Positions 1 through 6,178 of a stretch of DNA of 16,281 nt are shown one piece after another (positions within the stretch are counted from its first letter, which is position 1; every line of letters begins with the position of its first letter). The DNA comes from an uncultured Christensenella sp. (GTDB taxonomy: Bacteria; Bacillota; Clostridia; Christensenellales; Pumilibacteraceae), in contig CAJTNI010000032.1 of the NCBI GenBank assembly GCA_910577945.1, forward strand, positions 219 to 16,499, in the 5' to 3' direction. Under the pieces are notes generated by a model that had not been told where the DNA came from, did no database searches, and worked only from the letters and a program-made list of their open reading frames with translations. Both the position numbers and the translations under genes were made by a program.

Positions 1-113
1 TGTGCCGACGAGGGGTTGAAAAACACGTTTTTGTAATACGGCGCAGCCGCAGCCAACGCGTCGTCGTCGACGGGCGAAGTCGCCGCATAATCCAAGTATA
101 TAGGCAAACTCAT
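1..113 (-). CDS. iscS: Cysteine desulfurase (IscS/NifS family), N-terminal 37 codons, cut by the window edge
   Basis: The reverse strand from an ATG at 113 reads MSLPIYLDYAATSPVDDDAL and continues to an FFNPSSA segment before the left edge. The IYLDYAATTPVD start followed by a GNPSS-type motif is the hallmark N-terminus of class V aminotransferase-fold, PLP-dependent cysteine desulfurases, which take sulfur from cysteine to supply Fe-S cluster assembly and tRNA thiolation. The catalytic lysine and cysteine lie outside the window, so activity and subclass cannot be judged. Its ATG overlaps the stop of the Rrf2-type regulator in an ATGA arrangement and there is no Shine-Dalgarno of its own just upstream, so translational coupling is likely. 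A regulator-desulfurase pair of this kind is typical of isc-type loci. It could instead be a nifS-type paralogue. Confidence 0.88.
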   Translation of the reverse strand, partial: MSLPIYLDYAATSPVDDDALAAAAPYYKNVFFNPSSA

Positions 114-532
114 GACTTTAAGAACGGCGCGCCGCAGCCGCTGCGATAGTCGTTGACCATGTCCAAAAGCGTAACGCTTTGCAGCACGTTGTTGATGCCC
201 TCGTTGAGCTTGCCCAAAACGTTGCGGTTGGGGCAATAAATATCGTCGCATACGCCCCATACGCATTCGGGCGCGTCGAACCCGTCGTCCAGAGCGACGA
301 GCATATCGCCGATTGTAATAAACTGTGGCTCGCGCGCGAGCATGTATCCGCCCGATTTGCCGCGATACGCAAACACGATTTCCCCGCGTTTGAGCATGGC
401 GAGGAGCTGTTCCAAATATTTAATACCCACGTCCGTCTGCCGCACAAGCTGCGACGCGGACAGCGGCGAACGAGCCAGCGCAAGCATAAAACACAGTCTC
501 ATTCCGTACGTCGCTCTCGTAGATAAACGCAT
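110..532 (-). CDS. Rrf2-family (IscR-like) transcriptional regulator
   Basis: A 140-residue protein of the usual length for Rrf2 regulators. It opens with MRLSTRATYGMRL, which matches the first helix of the family's winged helix-turn-helix DNA-binding domain. The wing region follows near residues 48-65 (FAYRGKSGGYML). A cysteine motif C90-x4-C95-x4-C100 lies before the C-terminal helix (LGKLNEGINNVL), where IscR binds its [2Fe-2S] cluster, so an iron-sulfur or redox sensing role is likely. The residues after C100 are PNRN, so the histidine ligand known from E. coli IscR is not at the equivalent place. The ATG at 532 has a clear SD (AGGAG at 540-544, 7-base spacer). It has its own promoter and a structured leader, and its stop overlaps the start of the desulfurase gene. 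Repression of its own unit in response to Fe-S status is inferred from family behaviour. Confidence 0.92.
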   Translation of the reverse strand: MRLSTRATYGMRLCFMLALARSPLSASQLVRQTDVGIKYLEQLLAMLKRGEIVFAYRGKSGGYMLAREPQFITIGDMLVALDDGFDAPECVWGVCDDIYCPNRNVLGKLNEGINNVLQSVTLLDMVNDYRSGCGAPFLKS

Positions 533-598
533 AACCCGTCTCCTTTTCGGCTTTCGCCGTATTTACACGGGCTCACGCAATCGCGCCCGTATATCGCT
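533..598 (-). promoter_or_regulatory. Structured 5' leader of the rrf2-iscS unit
   Basis: The transcript between the -10 box and the rrf2 ATG can form two hairpins. The first pairs ACGGGC (590-585) with GCCCGT (572-567). The second is a GAAA tetraloop on a CGGC/GCCG stem (559-548) immediately before the AAAAGGAG ribosome site. The CCCGT arm (571-567) could instead pair with ACGGG (539-535), which lies between the SD and the start codon. That gives two mutually exclusive folds. The pairing is visible in the sequence; a regulatory role is inference. Confidence 0.4.
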
Positions 599-628
599 AT
601 TCTAGCACCGCGCGACGACGTTTGTCAA
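599..628 (-). promoter_or_regulatory. Sigma-A-type promoter of the rrf2-iscS unit
   Basis: On the reverse strand a perfect -35 TTGACA (628-623) is followed after 18 bases by TAGAAT (604-599). The -10 is preceded by TGC, giving an extended -10 element. It sits about 70 bases upstream of the rrf2 ATG and downstream of the glyA terminator, which separates this unit from the large upstream run. Confidence 0.85.
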
Positions 629-637
629 GCCAAATCC

Positions 638-653
638 CCTATAAAGTTCTAGG
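638..653. promoter_or_regulatory. Candidate operator: imperfect palindrome upstream of the rrf2 -35 box
   Basis: CCTATAAAGTTCTAGG has symmetric arms CCTA/TAGG and inner AA/TT matches. It ends 10 bases upstream of the rrf2 -35 hexamer. Rrf2 regulators often bind imperfect AT-rich dyads near their own promoters, so autoregulation is plausible. I cannot match it to a defined IscR or CymR consensus. Confidence 0.35.
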
Positions 654-677
654 AATATAAACGCGCCAAGCGCAAAG

Positions 678-725
678 CACGACAAAACAAAACTCGCAAT
701 ACACGACAAAACAAAACCCGCAATA
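678..725. repeat. Tandem 24-bp direct repeat overlapping the glyA terminator
   Basis: Two adjacent 24-base copies (678-701 and 702-725), each running from CACGACAAAACAAAAC to CGCAATA, differ at one base only (T in the first copy, C in the second). The second copy contains the T-tract and one stem arm of the glyA terminator, so the first copy is a duplicated half-terminator without a partner arm. Confidence 0.9.
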
Positions 726-733
726 TATGCGGG
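708..733 (-). terminator. Rho-independent terminator after glyA
   Basis: The transcript reads CCCGCA-TATAT-TGCGGG followed by TTTTGTTTT. The 6-bp GC-rich core can be lengthened by a G-U and two A-U pairs. It starts 9 bases after the glyA stop and closes the long upstream gene run. Confidence 0.9.
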
Positions 734-742
734 CTTCGGAAT

Positions 743-1972
743 TTAATTATACAGCGGGAACTTTTCGGTCAGCTCTTTTACACGCGCGAGAACGCTTTGC
801 TTCGCGCTCTCGCCCTTTTCTATCGCGTCGGCAATGCAATCGGCAATCACGCGCATTTGCGGCTCCTTCATGCCGCGCGTGGTGACGGCGGGCGTGCCGA
901 TACGTATTCCCGACGTTTTGGACGGCGGCAGCGGGTCGAACGGAACGGCGTTCTTGTTGACGGTTATATTGCAATCGTCAAGCAGCGTTTCCAGTTCCTT
1001 GCCCGTGATGCCCGAAAGCTTTAACAATATCAAATGATTGTCCGTACCGCCCGAAACCATGGCGATTCCGCGTTCGGCAAGCGCCATCGCAAGCGCCTTG
1101 GCGTTTGCCGCGACCTGCTTTTGATACGCTTTGAACTCGTCGGACGCCGCTTCCTTCAAAGCGACCGCCTTTGCCGCGATTATATGCTCCAACGGTCCGC
1201 CCTGCGTGCCGGGGAAAATCGCTTTGTCTATCGCCTTTTGGTACTTTTCCTTGCACAAAATCATGCCGCCGCGCGGACCTCTTAGCGTTTTGTGCGTGGT
1301 CGTGGTTACGATATCGGCGTACTCGACGGGATTGGGGTGTACGCCTGCCGCGACAAGCCCCGCGATATGCGCCATGTCCACCATGAGCACCGCGCCCACG
1401 CTGTCGGCTATCTCGCGAAACGCCTTAAAGTCTATCACGCGAGGATACGCCGACGCGCCCGCGAGTATGAGCTTGGGCTTGTGCTCTTTTGCGAGCCGCG
1501 CCACCTCGTCGTAATCTATGGTCTCCGATTTCTCGCTAACGCCGTACGGTACGACGTTGTAAAATCTGCCCGAATAATTGACCTTCGAGCCGTGCGTCAA
1601 GTGTCCGCCGTGCGCGAGGTTCATGCCGAGATACGTGTCGCCCGGCTCTAAAACCGCATAGAACACCGCGTGATTGGCGTTTGCGCCGCAATGCGGCTGC
1701 ACGTTGGCGTGCTCCGCGCCGAACAGCGCTTTGGCGCGGTCTATCGCCAGCGCTTCTATTTCGTCTACGTACTCGCAGCCGCCGTAATAGCGCTTGGACG
1801 GATATCCCTCCGCATATTTGTTGGTAAGGTGCGAGCCCGCCGCCGCCATTACCGCGGGCGACACAAAGTTCTCGCTTGCGATAAGCTCAATCTTATTGCG
1901 CTGACGGCTGAGCTCGCGGCGCATGCTCGCCGCTACCTCGGGGTCGATTTTTTCGATAAGTTCGAGTTCCAT
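743..1972 (-). CDS. glyA: Serine hydroxymethyltransferase
   Basis: A 409-residue protein of normal length for bacterial SHMT. This PLP enzyme interconverts serine + THF and glycine + 5,10-methylene-THF in the cytosol, and is the main source of one-carbon units. Visible signatures are IASENFVSPAV (residues 31-41), NKYAEGYPSKRYYGG (51-65), the VQPHCGANAN segment (91-100), VDMAHIAGL (198-206) and TTTTHKTLRGPRGG with the PLP lysine K228. Catalytic elements look intact. The ATG at 1972 has an SD-like GGAG inside the end of the preceding gene, whose stop is 2 bases away. It is the last gene before the terminator. Its product methylene-THF is the substrate of TrmFO, encoded further up the same run. 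Confidence 0.98.
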   Translation of the reverse strand: MELELIEKIDPEVAASMRRELSRQRNKIELIASENFVSPAVMAAAGSHLTNKYAEGYPSKRYYGGCEYVDEIEALAIDRAKALFGAEHANVQPHCGANANHAVFYAVLEPGDTYLGMNLAHGGHLTHGSKVNYSGRFYNVVPYGVSEKSETIDYDEVARLAKEHKPKLILAGASAYPRVIDFKAFREIADSVGAVLMVDMAHIAGLVAAGVHPNPVEYADIVTTTTHKTLRGPRGGMILCKEKYQKAIDKAIFPGTQGGPLEHIIAAKAVALKEAASDEFKAYQKQVAANAKALAMALAERGIAMVSGGTDNHLILLKLSGITGKELETLLDDCNITVNKNAVPFDPLPPSKTSGIRIGTPAVTTRGMKEPQMRVIADCIADAIEKGESAKQSVLARVKELTEKFPLYN

Positions 1973-1974
1973 AT

Positions 1975-2457
1975 TTATTCTCCGTTAGGTTGTTTTTCCG
2001 TATCGTCGTTTCCGTCGCGATTGCCGTCGTCCGACGCCACGCGCTCCGTCGCTTCGCCGTCGCCGTTTATAACCGCTACCACGCGCGGCAGTACGCCCGC
2101 TTTCTTCCTGTACGCTCTGTCTATGAGGTGCGCGCACAGCAGTCCCAGAGCGAGTCCCGCGGCGGCGAGCGTAAGCTGCAACCACCATTCGCCGACCAAA
2201 CCGACAAGCGCGCCTATAAGCATAAGCGCAATCGGCACGGCGTAAATCAAAAGCGTCGCCGCGCCCGCAGCCACCGTGGGCATTTCCACACGCACGGTCT
2301 GCCCGACCTCGACGCGCACGTCGCACGCGGCGGGCACTACGATAGACTTTTTGTTGTTAAACGAACAAACGCCGCAGCCCGCGCACTTGTCGCTGCGCAC
2401 CAGCTCGACGTACGCGTGACCGCGCTTTACCTTTTTGACCTTGCAAAGCTCGTTCAT
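1975..2457 (-). CDS. RseC/SoxR-reducing-family membrane protein
   Basis: A 160-residue protein with a short N-terminal soluble part carrying C25-x2-C28-x2-C31 (KCAGCGVC), two membrane helices (about 63-89 and 92-110) and a charged, disordered-looking C-tail (GDGEATERV to the end). The N-terminal cysteine cluster plus two helices matches the RseC/SoxR-reducing family, whose members are linked to redox control of SoxR and to Rnf-type systems. The exact job here is unknown. I chose the ATG at 2457 because it overlaps the tcdA stop as ATGA and an AAAGGA lies upstream. The open frame continues to about 2679, but that extension lies inside tcdA and is not family-like. Placement among tRNA and one-carbon genes gives no clear functional clue. 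Confidence 0.8.
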   Translation of the reverse strand: MNELCKVKKVKRGHAYVELVRSDKCAGCGVCSFNNKKSIVVPAACDVRVEVGQTVRVEMPTVAAGAATLLIYAVPIALMLIGALVGLVGEWWLQLTLAAAGLALGLLCAHLIDRAYRKKAGVLPRVVAVINGDGEATERVASDDGNRDGNDDTEKQPNGE

Positions 2458-3131
2458 ACGCCGACAATCCTTTGCACGACGCGCGCCGCGAGCATTGCGC
2501 CCATAACGAGCGGCGGCGACGCTATCGACGCGGGCGTGCCCGAACGCGCAGTAACGGGCGGCGTTATCGCGCACACGGTTTCCAATTCCGCCACGCCCTC
2601 GGCTTTTAACCGCTTGCGCATGACGCGCGCGAACGGGTCGCATTGCGTCGCGTAAATATCGCACACACGAAAATCGCAATCCAGCCTATTGCCCGCGCCC
2701 ATTGCCGAAATAACGGGAATGCCGCGCGCCTTGCACGCCTTTATCAGCTCGACCTTGTTGGCGATATCGTCAATCGCGTCCACACAATATCCTACGCCGT
2801 CGAGAAGCGCGTTCACGTTGTCCGCCGTCAAAAATTCCGAAACCGCGCGCGCTTCGATATCGGGCGCGACCTCGCGCATGCGCTCCGCCGCGACGCTCGC
2901 CTTGCTCATGCCGAGCGAGCGCGCCGTGCACAGCAGTTGGCGGTTGAGGTTGGTCGGCTCGAACACGTCGCCGTCCACAAGCGTCAAGCTGCCGACGCCG
3001 CTGCGCGCGAGGCATTCCGCCGCCGCGCCGCCGACGCCTCCTAAACCCACTACTATTATGTGCGCGGATTTAAGCTTGCTTATTCCGTCGTCGCCGATTA
3101 GGGCGGCGGTTCTGTCAAATCTTGTCGACAA
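2454..3131 (-). CDS. tcdA: tRNA threonylcarbamoyladenosine dehydratase (TcdA/CsdL, ThiF-E1 fold)
   Basis: A 225-residue E1-like protein. It shows an ATP-binding VGLGGVGG (28-35), LVDGD (51-55), the E1-type NLNRQ (61-65), K77, VDAID (117-121) and the DPFARVMRKRL segment (165-175) typical of TcdA/YrvM. TcdA uses ATP to cyclise t6A37 to ct6A in ANN-decoding tRNAs. It is somewhat shorter than E. coli TcdA (about 268 residues), mainly at the C-terminus. The start is a TTG at 3131 that lies inside the end of aspS (17-base overlap). The resulting N-terminus STRFDRTAALIG aligns well with the family, and a weak GGA precedes it. hisS-aspS-tcdA is a known Firmicute order, which supports the tRNA-related call over other ThiF-like roles. 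Confidence 0.9.
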   Translation of the reverse strand: MSTRFDRTAALIGDDGISKLKSAHIIVVGLGGVGGAAAECLARSGVGSLTLVDGDVFEPTNLNRQLLCTARSLGMSKASVAAERMREVAPDIEARAVSEFLTADNVNALLDGVGYCVDAIDDIANKVELIKACKARGIPVISAMGAGNRLDCDFRVCDIYATQCDPFARVMRKRLKAEGVAELETVCAITPPVTARSGTPASIASPPLVMGAMLAARVVQRIVGV

Positions 3132-4908
3132 TTTTAATTCCGAGGTCGTCCGTCTGCTTTTTATCGACGGGCGTGGGCGCTTGCGTCATCATATCGGACG
3201 CGTTCTGTATTTTGGGGAACGCGATTACGTCCTTTATGTTATCGGTATCCGTAAGCATCATTACGAGACGGTCGAACCCGAACGCCAGCCCTCCGTGCGG
3301 AGGCGCGCCGTACTTGAACGCGTTGACGAAAAATCCGAACCGCTCCTCGATTTGCTCATCCGTAAAGCCGAGTATGCGGAAAATGCGCTCTTGCAGCCGC
3401 CTGTCGTGAATACGCAGGCTGCCGCCGCCCGACTCCTCGCCGTTTATGATAAGGTCGTACGCCGCCGCACGTACGCGCGCGGGGTCGCTCTCCAAAAACT
3501 CCAAGTCGCTCTCGTGCGGCATGGTAAACGGGTGGTGCTGCGCCACGAAACGCTTTTCCTCGTCGCTCCATTCGAACATGGGGAAATCGACAAGCCACAG
3601 CACGTCGAACTTGCTTTTGTCTATGAGCTTGCCTTTTTCCGCGAGATGCAGTCTGAGCGCGCCGAGCGTCTTGAACACTACGTCGTTCTTGTCTGCGGCA
3701 AACAGCAGTATGTCGCCGGGCTCGGCGTTTGCGCGCGCGAGGATTGCGTCCACGGTCTCCTTGGACATAAACTTGGTTATGGACGAATTGAGCTCGCCGT
3801 CGGGCTTAACCCAAATCCACGCCAAGCCCTTTGCCCTATACGTTTTGACGAACTCGCCCAACGCGTCTACGTCGCGGCGCGACAGTATTTGGTTTTTCTC
3901 GCTCACAAAGCCCTTGGCGTTTATGAGCCGCACGCTGCCGTCCTTTGTCGCGACGGCGCGCTCGAACACCTGAAAACCGCAGCCCTTTGCGAGGTCGGAA
4001 ACGTCTACAAGCTCCAAGCCGAACCGCGTGTCGGGCTTGTCCGAGCCGAAACGAGTCATCGCTTCGTCGTACGGCATTTCGCGTATTTTTGCGGGCAGCT
4101 TAACGCCGCCGCACTTTTTGAAAATATCGCGCACAAGCCCGTACGCCGTGTCCATTACCTGACGCTGCGTGCAAAACGACATTTCCATGTCTATCTGCGT
4201 GAATTCGGGCTGACGGTTGGCTCTAAGGTCCTCGTCGCGGAAACAGCGCGCTATCTGATAATATTTATCTACGCCGCCAATCATGAGCAACTGCTTATAC
4301 AGCTGCGGCGACTGCGGCAACGCATAAAACGCGCCGTTCTTAATGCGCGACGGCACGAGATAGTCGCGCGCGCCCTCGGGCGTGGACTTGCCCAAATACG
4401 GCGTTTCCACCTCCCAAAACCCGTGCTTGTGCATGTACTCGCGCGTGACGTGCATCATTTCGCTGCGCATACGCATGCGCTCGACCATGCCGTCGGTACG
4501 CAAATCCAAATACCTGTATTTGAGCCGCGTAAGCTCGTTTACCTTATCCGCCTCGTCAATGGCGAACGGCGGCGTGTCCGCATCGGCGAGAATTTCCGCG
4601 CTATGCGCCAAAACCTCGACCGTGCCCGTTTTGAGCTTGGGGTTAATCATATCGTCGTCGCGGCGACGCAGCGTGCCCGTAACCGCGAGCACGTACTCGC
4701 TGCGCACGCTTTCCGCAAGCGCGAAATCGGGCGTTTGCGACGCGTCGAATACCACCTGCATAATGCCCGTACGGTCGCGCAGGTCGACGAAAATCAATCC
4801 GCCGAAATCGCGGCGCTTCGCCGCCCAGCCCTTGACCGTAACGGTCTTGCCGATATCGCTCTCGGCAAGCTCCGTGCAATAATGTGTCCTGTCTCCTATC
4901 TTAGGCAT
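3115..4908 (-). CDS. aspS: Aspartyl-tRNA synthetase (bacterial type)
   Basis: A 597-residue class II synthetase of the usual bacterial AspRS length. The N-terminal OB-fold anticodon domain includes GWAAKRRDFGGLIFVDLRDR (27-46). The catalytic core has motif 2 around RCFRDEDLRANRQPEFTQID (221-240) and motif 3 GGLAFGFDRLVM (539-550), with the bacterial GAD insertion between them. It charges tRNA-Asp. Whether it also mischarges tRNA-Asn (non-discriminating type) cannot be decided here; the position tied to that choice in Pseudomonas carries F35. The ATG at 4908 overlaps the hisS stop by 8 bases and has a strong SD (AAGGAGG) inside hisS. No T-box leader is seen upstream of this or hisS. Confidence 0.98.
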   Translation of the reverse strand: MPKIGDRTHYCTELAESDIGKTVTVKGWAAKRRDFGGLIFVDLRDRTGIMQVVFDASQTPDFALAESVRSEYVLAVTGTLRRRDDDMINPKLKTGTVEVLAHSAEILADADTPPFAIDEADKVNELTRLKYRYLDLRTDGMVERMRMRSEMMHVTREYMHKHGFWEVETPYLGKSTPEGARDYLVPSRIKNGAFYALPQSPQLYKQLLMIGGVDKYYQIARCFRDEDLRANRQPEFTQIDMEMSFCTQRQVMDTAYGLVRDIFKKCGGVKLPAKIREMPYDEAMTRFGSDKPDTRFGLELVDVSDLAKGCGFQVFERAVATKDGSVRLINAKGFVSEKNQILSRRDVDALGEFVKTYRAKGLAWIWVKPDGELNSSITKFMSKETVDAILARANAEPGDILLFAADKNDVVFKTLGALRLHLAEKGKLIDKSKFDVLWLVDFPMFEWSDEEKRFVAQHHPFTMPHESDLEFLESDPARVRAAAYDLIINGEESGGGSLRIHDRRLQERIFRILGFTDEQIEERFGFFVNAFKYGAPPHGGLAFGFDRLVMMLTDTDNIKDVIAFPKIQNASDMMTQAPTPVDKKQTDDLGIKIVDKI

Positions 4909-6172
4909 GTCGCCCTCCTTGCCGCTCGGCGTTTACAAGCTCCGAAGCGTCCTTTGCAAAATTATCTCTCGATATGGTTTCAGCGTGTCCGTCGCGCATG
5001 CGCTTTAACGCGTAGCTGCCGCTGTCGAGCTCGCTTTCGCCCACCGTCGCCACAAACATAAAGCCCTGCTTGTCGGCGTACTTGAACTGCGCTTTAAGGC
5101 TTTTGCCCATCAGGTCGCATTCCGCGCTCACGCCCGCGCGCCTCAGCTCGAAAACAAGCCGTCGCGCCTCTTCGCGCTCGCGCGCGCCGTTTGTAGCCGC
5201 CACGAACACATTGGGTAAAGGCTTGTCGAGCGCGATACCGCGCGCGTCCGCCGCCGCAATCAGCCGCTCAATGCCGCAGCCAAATCCCACGCAAGGCATA
5301 TGCTTGCCGCCGAGCTGTTCGCACAGCGAATCGTACCTGCCGCCGCCGAGCACCGCGAGCTTGCCGTCGCAAAATTCGAACACCGTGCGCGTATAATAAT
5401 CGAGCCCTCGAACGAGATTTTCGTCGCATTCGTAAGCGATACCGCACTGCTCCAAGCCGCTCAGCACCGCGGCGTGGTGCGCCTTGCACCCGTCGCACAG
5501 ATAATCGGCTATCCTCGGCGCGGATTTATACAGCGCCTTGCACTTATCGACCTTGCAGTCGAGCGCGCGCAGCGGGTTTGTTTGCGCGCGGCGCTTGCAG
5601 TCGCCGCAAATCTCCGCTTCGTGCTCGTGCAAAAACGCGCGCAGCGCGGCGTTGTATTTCGCCCTGCACTCGGCGCAGCCTATCGTGTTTATATGCAAAT
5701 TGAGGTCGCGAAACCCTATCTCGCTCAAAAAATCGCGCGCCATGCACAACAGCTCGATTTCGAACTCGGGCAGCTCGCTGCCGAAAAATTCCGCGCCGAA
5801 TTGGTGGTGCTCCCTGTATCTGCCCGCCTGCGGCTGCTCGTAGCGATAAAGCGATTCGATATAAAACAGCTTTAACGGCAGAGTTTCGCCGAGGTTGTTT
5901 TCTATAAACGAACGCATTACGCCCGCCGTACCCTCGGGTCTGAGCGCCATATTGCGCCCGCCTTTGTCGGTGAACAGGTACATTTCCTTGTTGACTATGT
6001 CGGTGCTGTCTCCGATTGAGCGCAGGTACAAATCCGCGCTCTCGAAAACGGGCGTGCGTATCTTTTTTACGTTGTACATGCCCGCGACGCGCTCGGCAAT
6101 CCGTTCTACGGCTTGCCACTTATAGCTTTCGGCGGGCAGCATATCCTTTGTGCCTTTGGGAATGTTAATCAT
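4901..6172 (-). CDS. hisS: Histidyl-tRNA synthetase
   Basis: A 423-residue class II synthetase of normal length. It has IPKGTKDMLP at the N-terminus (4-13), motif 2 around SLYRYEQPQAGRYREHHQFG (107-126), the HisRS signature LVRGLDYYTRTVFE (253-266) and motif 3 GFGCGIERL (296-304). Four cysteine pairs (C166/C169, C189/C192, C206/C211, C226/C229) lie in the insertion region and could bind metal; similar cysteines occur in some clostridial HisRS. A C-terminal anticodon-binding domain follows. The start is firm from the family N-terminus, but no SD precedes it: the bases between the hslU stop and the ATG are just ATTTAT, so re-initiation after hslU is likely. The 3' end overlaps aspS. Confidence 0.98.
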   Translation of the reverse strand: MINIPKGTKDMLPAESYKWQAVERIAERVAGMYNVKKIRTPVFESADLYLRSIGDSTDIVNKEMYLFTDKGGRNMALRPEGTAGVMRSFIENNLGETLPLKLFYIESLYRYEQPQAGRYREHHQFGAEFFGSELPEFEIELLCMARDFLSEIGFRDLNLHINTIGCAECRAKYNAALRAFLHEHEAEICGDCKRRAQTNPLRALDCKVDKCKALYKSAPRIADYLCDGCKAHHAAVLSGLEQCGIAYECDENLVRGLDYYTRTVFEFCDGKLAVLGGGRYDSLCEQLGGKHMPCVGFGCGIERLIAAADARGIALDKPLPNVFVAATNGAREREEARRLVFELRRAGVSAECDLMGKSLKAQFKYADKQGFMFVATVGESELDSGSYALKRMRDGHAETISRDNFAKDASELVNAERQGGRHA

Positions 6173-6178
6173 ATAAAT

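Noticed and set aside
2458..2679. N-terminal extension of the RseC-like gene
   Set aside because: The extra residues fall inside tcdA and do not match the family; the ATG at 2457 has an ATGA junction with tcdA.
2689..5061. 790-codon open frame on the plus strand
   Set aside because: It lies antisense to tcdA and aspS, both clear by motif. Its sequence is rich in R, A and H with no domain pattern; GC-biased codon use leaves the opposite strand open.
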